Shown: positions 38,647 to 51,826 of the stretch, piece after piece | How the letters are laid out: each line of letters begins with the position of its first letter | Position numbering within the stretch: the first letter of the stretch is position 1 | Assembly: GCA_026261815.1 (NCBI GenBank) | Contig: JAMPIT010000890.1 | Span: 7,036,001-7,100,000 of the forward strand | Reading direction: 5' to 3' | DNA from: Monarcha castaneiventris obscurior | Lineage: Eukaryota > Chordata > Aves > Passeriformes > Monarchidae | Length of the DNA: 64,000 bases | Translations under genes and position numbers: made by a program | The notes under the pieces: generated by a model | Databases searched by the model: none | Seen by the model: the letters and a program-made list of their open reading frames with translations, nothing else | What the model was told of the DNA's origin: nothing

Positions 38647-40935
38647 ACAACCTGATTAGTGTTATCTTCTAAGAACACAGACAAAAGTAAAGCTTGTCTT
38701 TAGCACTCAGAGGTCTCAGAAACATACTCTAACCTCTGCTACTCTTCCGATACTCATATTTAAAAATACGACCTGTGGCTCTGGAATTCTTTCTACGCAA
38801 AGCCACCTTGTGCTTAAATAGATTAAATGTATTTAAACTTCTCCATATGAAACTGCATCCGTGTATTCGTATTTTTAGACCAACATTTCTGACAAGTATA
38901 TTGGAAATGAAACAGAACCATCTTGCTGGAAAAAGTTTGCAACTGGAATTCAGTAAATTTTGTAGAAACCTTCAAAGTCATAGTAGGGAGGTGAAAGCAT
39001 GCAGCTTCAAGAAAATCTCCAGCATTATGAACAAAATATCAGCCACTGTTCACATCTCCCATTTCACCCTGTGATTTCTACATGGAGGTAGTTTTCTTCA
39101 TGTCCAGTTAATGGAAGCAAAACAGATCCTAATTCCTGTGTGTAAGTATCCCAGTGTTATCAGTCTCCAATACAACCATGCCCTTGACACTTGTTGGATT
39201 CCATTGTCTGGAATGCAGACTCCAGGTATGAACTGGTCTCCATGTGTGGGTTATAGTTATTGATACTCATATGGGAAAAAAACATTGATTCTTTGATTTT
39301 TACGCTTATCTTTGTTTACCTGTATGGTTTTGACTTGCCTGTCCAAACATTGTGCATATCACAGTGATGATGAGCACTGGCCAGTCATCGAGGTCTTGTA
39401 GGGAGAAGTTTCTGCCTTCAGAACCTACAGGGACAGAGTAGGTTTAAAGAAACTAATGCTTTCTAAAGGTGCATAAGAAAGTGTGTAATCCAAACCAGAT
39501 AAAATGCATATTAATGATAATAAAATGTTAAACAGATACAAATAATTTAAAATAATCTTGTATGCCACAGTAAAATTATATCCCAGACCTTTAGGACTCA
39601 AGACACTGTCAAGACTGGGCAGAGGAAAAAAAAAAGCTTTTAATACTACTTGTATAATATTTGATTAATGATGTTATTTTGTTTTAGAAAGAAGCGGTTT
39701 AGTGGTTTTAAATAATGCATTTGCTTAATGTATTTTTTTTGTAAGCAGCAAATGGTGCCAGAAGTGGTAGCAGCAAAGCTAATTGATGCTTTGTCAGTGA
39801 TTAGCTCTTACCAGGATTGCAGAAGTAAAAGGCCAGTTTTTTTCCCCCCTTGTACTTCTTCTTGGAAGCTCAAACCATGTCCTCAGGGAGTAATTTCACA
39901 GTGATACCCAGGTAATTGCTGACTCGTTGCTTGTGCACTGGGCAAAATCCCTACCTCAGTTATTCACCAGGAATGGATTTGGCAAGAGGCAGAGTATGCC
40001 TTTGTGGTTTTAGTCTTTCCACTCCACAACAGACACCGAGGCAGAGAAATACATGATCAGTGTGAGGTCAGGGTGAAGAATAAAAAATGTGAGATCTGAC
40101 TTACTTGGTCTTCTCAGCCCTCCATGTTGTCTAGGACGCTGCATTAACTTTGCTATATTTTGTAGAAATACAGCTCTTGCTGTCTTAATAGCTGAAGTTA
40201 TCGAGGCCTCTTTGTGTTGCCATAGTGATACATCAGTCAGTTGTTCTCTAAGGTGCCCAGATGCTAAAACAATTGGAACATTTTGATCAGAGAATTCTGC
40301 TTACAGAGTCCTAATTTTAGTCCTTCCTATCTGAATTCGCATATAAATAAATCAGCTGCTGGCACAGAGCAATGGCATGAGGAATCCTCACTTCCATTTC
40401 AAGTTCTTATGAGGAAGCATGGCCCAGGGGACTGTATGTTATGCTTTAAATCAGCTTCACTGGGCAAATTCTCAGCTGAAAGGTCAGCCTACAGGGGCAG
40501 TGTGGAAGGTGCCTAAGACAGGTGTCCCTGAGCAGGCAATTTTCTGCTGCTGTGTGATGTTCATATGTAAACATGTAAAACCATTCATATGCTACTAGTG
40601 CATGAAAAAGCTATAGTGAAACTCAGGTGCACCATTTTATCAGATTTAAAGTTAAGCTGGTACATATGTACTTTGATTAGTTTGTTTGGCTATGACTGCC
40701 CTGCAGGTCAGAATAGCTGTGGCAACGTGCAGCCCTCTGAGCTGGCCAATTTAAGGGTGGTTTGTGCATTAGTACTTCAGCTGCTGTCACATTTCTGATT
40801 TTGATTTTTATTTAAAGATATTGTTTGCTGTTAAAGTGTTTTTAGAGGTACAGATCTTGTTATGTCATGAAGCAGACACAGTACTTTGATAACACTTTTT
40901 CATGTCAGAAATATTTTAATTACCAAAAAAAGGTA

Positions 40936-41181
40936 ATGTTTTTAAACTGAATCAAGGTAAATTCAGACTGGGTCTAAGGAAGAAGCTTTTTATAATGAAG
41001 GGGGTTAAACACTGGAAGAGGTTGTCCAGAAAAATTGTGGATTCCCCATCCCTAGGGACATTCAAGGTGTGTTGCATGGGGCTTTGAGCAACCTGATCTA
41101 GTTGAAGGTGTCCTTGTTTATTGCAGAAGGATTGGATAAGATGGCCTTTAAATGTCCCTTTCAACTTAAATGTATTCTCTG
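40936..41181 (+). mobile_element. CR1 LINE, 5'-truncated 3' end, well preserved
   Basis: About 245 bases follow the avian CR1 3' end closely. In order they are a TTTAAACTGA...GGTAAATTCAGACTGG block, GAGGTTGTCCAGA near 41020, CCCCATCCCTAGGGACATTC at about 41044-41063, GGGGCTTTGAGCAACCTGAT at about 41078-41097, CTAGTTGAAGGTGTCC after it, a GATTGGATAAGATGGCC block near 41130, and the end at ATTCTCTG. It is the clearest transposon in the window and identifies the DNA as sauropsid, most likely bird. The copy is heavily 5'-truncated and inactive. Frames across it are not host genes. Confidence 0.95.
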
Positions 41182-43440
41182 TTTTTATTTTACAATTCTA
41201 AATGTCACAGATCATTTGACAGCTCTTCAGACTCTTAAGATCAAGTCAGATTTTTTCTGATAAACGCCTGAATGAGCCTATGTAGTGAGTATTTTCAATA
41301 TTCTGTCTGTGCCAAAGCTGTTCTACTTGTACCTTGCAACTGTACTTACCTGTGCAAGATTCTTACACATGAATTCAAGCACACGAGGAAGCTTCTTGGA
41401 GTCACAGTGACTACCTGAGTGCTTGCTGATGGGAACAGGGTGCTAAGGGGGAGAGTTACAGCTTTAATGCTGTTCTGTCCAGTATTGTTTAGTACAGATG
41501 CCAACCCAGGACTTTGGTACTGATACAGATTGGAATCTAGGAAGATTTTGGTGCATATATAGTCTAAATTTATTAGCTGCAGTAAGCATATTCCAAAATT
41601 TAGGAGCTTTTTTCCCCCCTCTCAGTTTCAAGCTGTAAAAATATAATTGTGACACCAGAAGACTGGTAATCCTTTTTGACTCTTGCAGCCTTGCCTAATT
41701 CCTTTCAAAAGAAGTTCAAACCAAGCTGCTTATGTATTATCCTTCACTTATTCAGTTGTGGATTTTCTTATTGTTTTTATATTTTTCCTCTAATTTTTTT
41801 TTGGTTGTTTGTTTTTGATAAATCCCAGGGCAGATTTTTTCCCCCTTGCTGTAAGAGTGTGGTTATTTTACCTCTGTAACTTTTGATGCTTCTCTTACGA
41901 TCCTGTTATTGAGAGATGCCTCTGCCCAAATTAAGCTGTAAACGAGGGCTTGAGGTGGTCCCAGCAATATGTGCATAAGCCATTGCTGCTCCACAGTTTG
42001 CCACAGTGGGAACCCTTGACTGGATGCATTACCCAGGATGTGCCAGGCCTGGAGCCAGGCCACCCTGCCACTCCATCCTGTGCTTATGTCAATGCAAAGT
42101 CCTTCTGTGGTCTTAAAATCACATTTGCCTGTCTCAAACATCGTTTAGGTCCTTACAGCTCCTCAGTGGTGATGTGAAATGTGGTCTCTAAAACAGCCAG
42201 GTTGTCAGGAGGTGGTGTCCACATCATGATTTGTGAATGCTCTGACAGTCCTTTCAAAAAGGCATCTTCAAGTAATGTGAAAAGGGAATGCTTTTCACAC
42301 TTGTTTGGAAAACTGGCTAAAAGATGATTGGGACAATGGGGTATGGAAGCATGTGTCACTCTTTGGGTAATGCAGAGAATAGGGATGCCCCGTGTTGCTC
42401 TGGAATGACAATGCTATTAAAGTTGTGGTTCCAGCTCAGCTGAAAAACCTGAGGCATCAGCTGGATTGCACTGTACTCTCCACCACTACATTTTAGTGAT
42501 AACAGGTAGGAGAGGTAGAATTTACATCCATTTCTTTAAAGCAGGTACTTTGAAATGGAGTAAACATAAGCAGGATGTTTATGCTGTCAGTGGTCTACTT
42601 TTACGTTCTTTTATCTATTTTGCTAGTTAGTCTTTAAGCTCTATTTAGCAGCTTCAAGGGGAACTGAATATTTCTATTTTCTGTGTTATCTGTCACATGG
42701 TCTCCTTGTACATCCTGTATTGCTTTTTGCACATAATGGGAAAATAAGATCTTTTGCTGTACTCTTGTCTCATTTGAAATGGGAAACTTTTCAGAAAATA
42801 GTAAAAATACAGAATTTACACTTCTTTTATTGTCTGCTGACTAGTTGAAAATCCTGCCTGACATTGCCTCTTGTTTAGGCTGCTCAAATTCGTAACTTCT
42901 TTCTGCTTGCTTTGAGGAAAAACAAAACAATAAACCAAACTCTTTTTTCTTTTCCATGTGTCCAGCCACTGCAAAAATGAGAATGATTTTGTAAAATCAG
43001 TTATAACATAAGTAACGGTTGTGCAAAGGAAATACAATTTCACTGCAAAGTGAATATGGAAGAAACCTTATATCTGGTTATGGGATGGGAGCATTATCAG
43101 TTCTCACATTCCTTCTCAGTCACTGCAACCATCAATTTGTAGGAGAGATTGACAAGAAAGCAATCTACACTTGTTATTTAAATATCTTAGGCAATTGTTT
43201 GCAGCCAAGGGATTAAGCAGTTCTGTACAGCTTAATTTGATCATGAGTTGCAAATGTTGAATAAGCTGGTTTTTGAGAGCCAGTAACTAATTGCAGCTCC
43301 TGTACTAAGTGTTTTCAATATTTTGTAGTTCAGCTCCTGTCTTTTCCTGTGTGCTGGTAAATAATGCAGGAGACAGAGGAATGATGGCAGTTGTCGTATG
43401 GAGGAAAGGAGTTATGTAGATTTTATGCATAGCCCTACCA

Positions 43441-43484
43441 AGGAAGCTTTGATCCTTTGAAAGTCATTGTTTGGAAAGCTTCCT
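43441..43484. repeat. 10-bp perfect inverted repeat with 24-base loop
   Basis: AGGAAGCTTT (43441-43450) pairs exactly with AAAGCTTCCT (43475-43484). Each arm contains a HindIII-like AAGCTT palindrome, so part of the symmetry comes for free. It may form a small hairpin. No terminator or RNA gene context is present. Confidence 0.7.
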
Positions 43485-43926
43485 CTTTCCTATGAGAAGA
43501 GATTTGGTTTCTAATGCACTATAAACGACGAGTGCTTCAGTCATTTCCCTCAAAGTATTGCTAGTGTGACTGAACTCAACTTGATTAAAAGATGTAGGGA
43601 TGGAATGTTAAGCAAGGTGCTTTATGAGGTCACTTTGAATCAAGATGTGGGGGATCAAAAAACCTACAGCATTTTTTAGTTGAGATAATTGTAACTTCAA
43701 AATAAGATGAGTGCACTGTATCATTGTGTAGCTAGTCTTCATTAATAAAAGAAAATTCAGGAAATAAAAATATGTAGGGATAATGCAACTTTGCTGATGA
43801 TGTTTCTGAGCACCAAATGGTGAAAATTTGAATAGAACTTTTGGAGTCAAAATATAATTACTGTAATGTACATTGGCAGAGAGTGTGGCCAAAGCTGATT
43901 TAAAACATTGAATTGCACAAACAATT

Positions 43927-43979
43927 GTGCAGTTGTAGTAGTAGGAGTCTACTACCTAGTAGACAGTGCAGTTGTAGTA
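43927..43979. repeat. direct repeat flanking nested palindromes
   Basis: GTGCAGTTGTAGTA occurs exactly twice (43927-43940 and 43966-43979, period 39). Between the copies GTCTACTA-CC-TAGTAGAC (43947-43964) is a perfect inverted repeat with a two-base spacer. An alternative hairpin GTAGTAG-GAGT-CTACTAC (43938-43955) overlaps it. The arrangement is consistent with a templated or fold-back replication error that copied TAGTA words in both orientations. Confidence 0.9.
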
Positions 43980-46900
43980 ATCTGGAATACAAATTTCCCC
44001 TGCTTTAAGAGCAAGCATTGAACAACATAACTGCATCTGCATCTACAAGTACAATTTCTGAACTAGATCTGAAGTCATCATAAGGAAAACATTGTCACCA
44101 AATCACAGTGACATTCAGAAGACAGCTTTGCCTAAAGTAAGATCACTTTATTTCATTCATATCTGTAAAATTTTATACCTTTATCATACCATAATGTCAT
44201 TCTAGTTTTGGCCATCACCCTAAAAAGAATGTCCTTTGGAGTAAGATTATCAATTCATTTCTCACACCTGAGAAAATTTTTAAATTTGTAAATGAAATTA
44301 AAATCTCTGCATTCCCATGCATCCTTCTTTTCTCTGTTCTCTGTGAATCATCACATTCTCCACCAGGCACTTCTGCAATAGAGGAAGCTTTAATTATGTG
44401 ATTTGCTTGTCCTTCATATCCACAAATTTCCCTAAAAGAGATCCATCAAGATGAGTAATTGTGCACTATTTATTCAGAGAGCTTATTTGAAAATATGCCT
44501 TTGTTACCTATACATATGGGCAGGTGCTTAAGATAGACTTGGTTCCAGAGTGAAAATTTAATCTTACGTGTCTAGAAGTGCCTGCTTTATTTACGTAACT
44601 GAGAATTACAAATCAGAACACCAGTATCAACTTAAATCCAAAGTAAGAGTCTTGCACTTGTCAACCAAGAACTCTTCTAAACTGATGGCCCTGAGTAATC
44701 ATTGCAAAATACTCTTGGCATGTCTGTTTTAATTAGAAAAATAAAACACATTTTTGAATTTTAATTTTGTGCTGAGCTTTTTGCTTTGTGATGAAATAGA
44801 AGTTATTACGTATATATCAAAACTCCTTAATGTCTGGAACAATTCTAAAAGGAGATGTAGTTAAAGTAAATAAAATCTTACCTGGTTCAATCGACCTTGA
44901 AAAGGATGGTTACTATAGGTAATGCAGGCAGAGATGTTTCAGACAGGCTTAGGCAATTGAAAATAAATTATTTTATCTGGAAATCTCCATCTGAAGAACT
45001 GCTGTTCTAAGTTGTAGCATCAGTCACTTAGAGCATTCATTCTTCCAATAAAATGGCAGAGTTTCCCATTATCTTATGTGGCAGGTGCCTAAGTCCTGAA
45101 GAGCACACCCATCGTCTGCTGGGGTGGCTGCAAAGCCACTCAGGCACAACGTCCATCAGAGGCAGGGCTACAGCTGGGCATGTGGAAAATGACTCACTTA
45201 CTGACTTCAGATTTAAAGGAAAAAGCAGACTTCATTTTTATCCATCCTAAATTCATGTCCGGCATAGACAGTCAGAACAAGCCTTGTTACGCCCTCAGTT
45301 TCATATATTAAAGGAGATGTACAGTTTTTATTTACCAGGTAAATTCAAGGGACTGAAGGTGCTTGATTTCAGGGCAACACAAAGAATCCTCAAAATAATG
45401 GCCTTACTGTCTGGACTTTTCCTTAATTTCAAAAAAGCCATTTTTTGGATAGTCTGAGTGTAAACTTAGATCTTATAGGGTGTGTTGAATTTGTATTTCA
45501 ATTATCAATAATCGGTTGGGAAGGCAATATTAGATCCCATTGTTAACCTCGATGCTTGGTGTTGCCTAATGATAATTCGCAGTTGCTGTGAAGCTTCACC
45601 AAAGGAAGATGCTTTTATAGTACAGAACCAAGAGATTCAGGAGCAAGCCCATTTCACTCAAATGGGGAGAATGTGAGAAGTGCTAGCTGTGCCCATTTTA
45701 TTCCTTTTTCTTTTACATCCAAAATCTTGAAAGTATACAGAAATTATTTTGCTGTAAAATTGGGACAAACGTCGTTGTTAAACCTCTTTAACTCAGGCTT
45801 TCACTAGCTTAAGTGGAAGTGCTCAGTCTTAGGAACCACTCCAGAAACAGAACTATACTTTCTGGTCTGTAAAAGCATAGGCTGTTGGTAAACTGTAACT
45901 GAAGTTCTGTCTGAGACACAGCCAGAAGTTGTATTTTATCGTCTTGCAAGGAAATTAAGGCAGGTTTGGGTCTGTACCTTTGTGCAGCAGAAGCATCAGT
46001 CTGGGGTAGCATTATCTAACTGCTGAAGAGATGAGGGTGGGGTGGTAGGGGAGGAGGAACCAGGGGATCATTTGTTTTTTAATTTAGAAGCCTGTGGTGT
46101 TTGTATTAAAGTACCACCTCAATTCTTACAAATTAGATTTCAAAGCATAATTGCAGCATCAAATATAAAAATTAATCACCTATGTTATTACTTGTGAGCA
46201 ATTAAAGCATCATAAAATGAAAAAATATGAAGGAAATATGCTTGTACATGTAACGCTAGGATTGCAAAATACTTTACTTGGTTAGACGAGTGTATTGTAG
46301 ATTAAAAGTAGAAAAAAGTTCAAATATGCAGCAGAAATGTATTTATTTCTCTATCACAGTAATTTAATAATATCTCTGAAGCATAACAAAGAACAGCATT
46401 TCTTACAAATTTCTTACTGTCATTGGAAGGTGGAGAAATGAGAGATGTCACAGAAAAAGTATGTAGATTTGCATTTATAATTGCATGGTGTAGCTATTGG
46501 ACTATTGTGCTGTGCTGTGTTACAGCTCATTGTACAATTCCAGTGAAGATATTATCAAGTATTCTTTTGAATCTGATGGGCGAAAAATAATGGTGTTGTT
46601 GTGGTGGTATTACTGACTTATTGAGGGGTTTTCTAAACCAGTTACTTTGCAGAACATTCCTGAAAACCATCATCCTGTGCAGTGGCTATGTTAGGGTTAG
46701 CTTTGTTAGAAAATACACTACTCTTGAGTTCTTTTATCATGACTTAAATAGGAATACTACTGGAGCAAATGTAAGTTCAATCAGCATAATGCTTAAAAAT
46801 ATATAGAGTGCTTCATGGTGCTTAAAGTTGAGCTAGTACCTGCATCCTAGAGGGGAATGAATTAGGTGAAAAGACATACATACCTGCATGCTATGTTTCA

Positions 46901-49900
46901 CATACTTGTCAGGAGTGTTCACTTTTTGTTTAGCACAACTAAATTCAGAGGGATGTTCCAGAAGTGTGCTTAATCTAAATATTAGTATTTCTGAGAGTAA
47001 GTTTTGGTCTGTTTTGCAGAGCAAAAAAGAGATATTAGAGAAGGACAGAAATAATTTTAAGAGCAATCTCCTTATCCCCACCTCTAGCTTCAGTTTGTTT
47101 TTTTCTTACTTATTTTGTCCTGGAGGTAACAAAGAAATAGAGGCAATATTCCTCTTTCTCTACCATATATATTTTTCAGTGTATCTGTGAATAGCACTGG
47201 GAGCAGTAATTTTAATAACCTATCAAAATCTATGTTTGCAGTGAGTATTGAATATGTTATTTTTACTTGCATGGATTTACTGATAGCAGAGATGGAAGAC
47301 TATAGCTAAAAAAAGTATCAGTGTTGCTATTGCTCTTTCTTTATCTTCTCTCTCCCTCCCGTTTTTTTCCAGTTGATGCACTGGCTGTGTTGGCCACCAT
47401 ATGGGATATATAAAACACCTACAGCATAAAAAAACCAACAAAAAGCAAGACAGGAAATGGGCAGGTGGGAAGCAGAAGAAATAAAAGTGAAATGACTGTG
47501 CATCATCACACTAGGACACATCCAGTGTCGGTGCAGTTGGATTAAGACATAAATTTGCAATGATATTGCTGTAAAGTTAAGCTGAAAAGCCAAAATATTG
47601 TACCAAATAAGTGAATTTAAATGAGCCGAATTCTGCAAAAATTATTTGTACAGCTATGAAGTGAGTACAAATCCAAGTTCTTCCTCCTGTGCTCCAGGAG
47701 CAGGATTGAGCTCTGTTATACTGAGAAAATCAACAGGCCCAGCTGCTTTTTATCAGTAATAGCTGCAGTGGCTTCCATCTAAAAAGATGTTTGTGAGAGA
47801 AGAATACTTTTTAGTTTTCTTTTCCTGTGCTGAAGCTCTTGAGTATTTAATATGCTTCCAGATCCATTTACTAGTTCTTTGTGGATGTGGCAGGATTTCA
47901 CTCCAATTGTTTTGGTTTTGGTGTTTTAATCCTCTCTTTATCATTACATAAAAGAGTAGTTTGTAGCTTTTGTTGCACATCAAAAAATATTCACTGTTGC
48001 TACATTGATTAAATGTGTAGCAGCATGTATTGCAGATATATCCACCTAATATTAGTAATAATCCAGATTTAGAGCTTCCATTGCAGCAGCCCACAACATC
48101 AGCTCGTGTACAGCTTTAATAAATGTCTTCAAAAAATAGAAACGGGGAAAGAAAAAGAGGCCAATGCTTTCATCGTAAGTGTGATGTGGCATTTTCAAAA
48201 GCAGGTAGATATACATCGAAATATGCTAGGTTACAACCCCTTTTTCCTCCCAGATTGGCTGTTTTATATGTTCAGTGCATCCCCAAGAGCATTCCTTTGA
48301 TGAGCAGTACAAGTAGGAGGAGGGAAATATAGATAGGAGGCTACTAGGAGTGAGCTATTGGGAAAAATCAAGGGAAGCATAAGCAGGTAGAAAAGGGAGG
48401 TAGCTTCGAGGTAAACTTCCTCATGTTTTAATTAGTTGTGCTTATAAAGTATACTCTTGATAAAACTCTTTATCTGTCTGTTTATTCATTTGTTTATGCA
48501 GAAAGCCTATAGGGTTTTCATTCAAAAATACGGTAACCTTCCTCTAATTTTTGTACTGATCTACTGCTCCATCCCCGACCCTTTATTCAAACTTTATAAT
48601 ACTGATTTTTCAGGAGCATTCCAACCTCACTTCCAGTTACCTTGTTATTATGTCCTTTTGTAAAATCGACATATTTACATTAAATTTTAATATGCGCCCA
48701 CGTTACTGCTTTAGAAGATGCAAAGTTGAACAGGACTCATCTCTCCTGGCAGACATAGGTGCAAAGTGACAGAGGCCTCAAGTCAGAGCCACAAAACAAC
48801 CTGGAATAAACATTACGAAATTTAAGAATTATTTTAAAATACATTTCTTGATGTTTTGATTGCATCGATTTGAAAGGTCACATGCACACAGTTTAAAGGC
48901 AGAGCAGGAGAAACAAAACTCCTTTTTGATAGATGAACTAAATGGTAAAGTGATGCCAAGTTATTTTGTCCTACAACAGCCTGCTATTAATAGGGCTGCA
49001 TTTTGGGCCTTCTTTTGGTAATCCCTTTTAAAACTTAATCTCATGTTGTAATCTTATTTTTCTATTTCTTGTCTGTACCTGTATAAATAGAAGTGATTGA
49101 TACTTTTGACTGGAAAAATTCAGATGTTCTAGATAAATATTTTCAGAGATACAGTCTGGATAAACATTGCTATATTGACTATTTGTTGTCAATTCTGACA
49201 AAGTGTTCTTCTACACTCTAAAATAGGTAAATAAAAACTTCCTCATTTTCTTGTCCAAGTAACAGTGCACTCTATTTGGGATAACTTATGGAAGAGATAG
49301 AGAATAACATTTATGGGTCAGTGAGAAAGCACAGGTGTTCAGAAGTAAGATCACTTATTGTTTCCGAAATCCTGTGCCTGTGTTGTGGGAACAAATATAC
49401 ATAAAACTAGTGTTTGGTATCAGATGGACTTGAAATTGAACTATGCAAGTATGGTGTGTAATAGTAATACAAATAAACAAATACTATCTGCAAGTTCTCT
49501 ACTCTTAACTATGCTGTAGATTAAAGTCAGAGAATAATTGCAGGGCTGATGCAAACCAGATTATTTAAAAAAACTTAAGCAGGCAAATCATCATTCTTCA
49601 TTGATTCTCCCAGAAATTACTTCTGTTTTTCAAAGATGTCACCTAAAACCAGGAATACATTCAGAGGGCTTGGAATTCAGTCCAGATATGCAACAGGAAT
49701 GAATCACAAAACTGAGCCATAGTTTAAAAAGGAGTCATATCCCTATTCAGGTAGGGAATTTTGATATGCGCTCTAGCAAGGCTTATTTTTCTTCATAGTT
49801 GAAGTTGAAGTTACTAAAATTCACCTGTTCAAAATAATATTTGGTGCTTCCAGGTTTGTGCTATCTACATTCTTCTTCCTGAATTATTTTATTAATGTAA

Positions 49901-50982
49901 TACTAAATACTAAAATGTAGTAAATGCTTTAAATTTCAAATTATATAAAGCAAACCTGAATTTATAATGAATGCCTGATAGACTTCAGGGAATCAATAAT
50001 TTAGATGCCAAAAGAACACACTGATTCTAGCTACAAAAACAGATTATATTTGAAAAGGCAAAAATTAAATACAAAGAATGATTTTGGTTACTATGGGAAC
50101 AGTTAAAGAAAGCTTTTTCATCATTGCAAGCCACTGTGTATATACTAGAGAAATTATGTTCTTCTGAGTCAAAGAAGCTATGAAAGCTTTTCAAGGAAAA
50201 GGCTAAATAATAAGAAATATTTAAAGCAAAATCTTTTAAATGTATCTGTATAATACATTGGTGGTTTTATATTCTGTCTTCCTGCTTTCCCCCCATTTTT
50301 CTGCCACTAATTTTTGGAATTAGAGGTTTTTTGAGTTGTGTAGCAAAAAGCGCTTTGCAAAGAGGATTAGTGAATGAAAGAGCAATGTAAATAAGTTATT
50401 TTATTTCTGGGCCTGTTTATAAGAGATCTAATCCTATCTCATAAATTTGCTTAGATGAAGGCATTTGTACTATAGATTCACACTTCCTCTCACATACTTT
50501 TCTATTTATTCTTGTAACCTGGAAATAATGAAATAACAAGTTAGAGGAGGAAGAAATGGGGAAAATTATCAAGTCGGTATTCCACTAAAGCTGAAGTGCT
50601 TTCAAATGGAGTTGTACAGTCATGTTATGTATGCTGTACTTAATATTATTGCTAAATCAGGTGTAAACCTTTTTTTTTTTAATTCTTTAATAATTTTAAT
50701 AGTTTCCTCATTTTTTTATATTTGTTAAAATAAAAGAATGGCAGACTGGTACTTATTACAGCAGCAACTTTGCAGCAGACCAAATGTTGAAAGTATTTAA
50801 CACATCTTTTATACTTCATCTAAATATGAAGTTTTGTTTGTCTATTGAGGAAGCTTTAAAAGCTTCATCATCAGGAATACTCAGTCCTGCATGGAACCTG
50901 GCACAATCTGCAAGATTTAGGATTATCTGAAATGTGGTCCCTTGGAATAAAAAAATGGTAGTTGAAATGAATGAGCACATTT

Positions 50983-50997
50983 ATTTGCATGACGTGG
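50983..50997. promoter_or_regulatory. POU octamer overlapping CRE-like site
   Basis: ATTTGCAT (50983-50990) runs directly into TGACGTGG (50990-50997), sharing one base, in an otherwise CpG-poor and AT-rich setting. The second motif matches a CREB/ATF half-site with a TGACGTGG form. It could be a compact composite enhancer site. This is motif evidence only. Confidence 0.22.
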
Positions 50998-51400
50998 CAA
51001 TGAATTTAACATGGAGAAGGTACTTTGATTTCTTTTAAAAGAAATAAGCTGTCTGAAAAGTGTGTTATCAGCTATTATTTAAATATGTATTAAACAATAC
51101 TGTGCTATTTCTGTGTATCTTTCAAACTTCAGATGTGGCAATGTGCTGACATTGAACTAAAATCCAGCAGTTACGTAAATTATGCTAAATTTGTCATCTA
51201 ATTTTCTGTGCTTACTTGGGAAGTGAGTGCCTACCTTGTGATGCTGAGTACCATACAGCTCTTTGATTTTTAATACTGAAGCCAGAGTACTATATTTTGA
51301 CAAAAAAACATGTTTAGGGGCACTAAGGATATAAGTCTCAACTCTTTTTGGATGCAATATTTATTATGAGATTGATAAGCAACGTTTTTTGCAATTGTAT

Positions 51401-51414
51401 AAAAAAAAAAAAAA
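51401..51414 (+). repeat. A14 homopolymer
   Basis: Fourteen A residues. No LINE or retrogene 3' end is recognisable directly upstream, so it is listed as simple sequence rather than a poly(A) tail. Confidence 0.9.
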
Positions 51415-51826
51415 GAAGACTGTCTATTTCTGTATCCTTATTGAGAGACCTGGGAGTAACTGACAGGCATGTGTACAGTCGTAGGTGAGAGGAAAGTCTC
51501 TAGATTTAGACCCATTTTTGCTTGTTTGGGACCCTTTTTGTGCCTGTGTATGCAGGTCTTGTTTTTCTGACAAATCACCATTAAAAAGCAAGGAGGTGTT
51601 CTATATCTTGCAACCACATTTCATTTATAAAATGAACCTTTCTGGATTCTGCATTTTGGGGAAAAGAAAACACGTCTCTTCATAACTGATTTTCACTTTC
51701 ATCCACATTCATTTAGATCATTTAGTAACCTCTAACTTTAAGTTGTTGTCAGGAACACGTGAATACAAAACTGCTAGGGTGAGATAATGCTGGGTAGCTC
51801 AGTGGCCTTTTCATCTCCACAGATAC

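Larger units (their letters stand above)
31056..40935. other. AT-rich non-coding DNA, no gene recognised
   Basis: No frame exceeds about 100 codons and none is recognisable. Short simple tracts occur at 33191-33206 (A10 then G6), 35494-35502 (A9), 38626-38646 (ATTTT units) and 39626-39635 (A10). A composite homeodomain/octamer site lies at 37039-37055. A GC-richer stretch at about 35640-36000 may be an old, unidentified repeat. Confidence 0.6.

Noticed and set aside
40952..41164. Minus-strand 70-codon frame
   Set aside because: It lies wholly inside the CR1 copy, antisense to it.
46034..46066. G-quadruplex candidate
   Set aside because: Four G runs are present, but the last loop is about 11 bases, so stability would be poor.
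48106..48332. AATAAA-containing stretch followed by short frames as a retrogene
   Set aside because: The two frames overlap in conflicting phases and show no protein similarity I can name.
51401..51414. A14 run as the poly(A) tail of a processed pseudogene
   Set aside because: No polyadenylation signal or coding remnant is recognisable just upstream.
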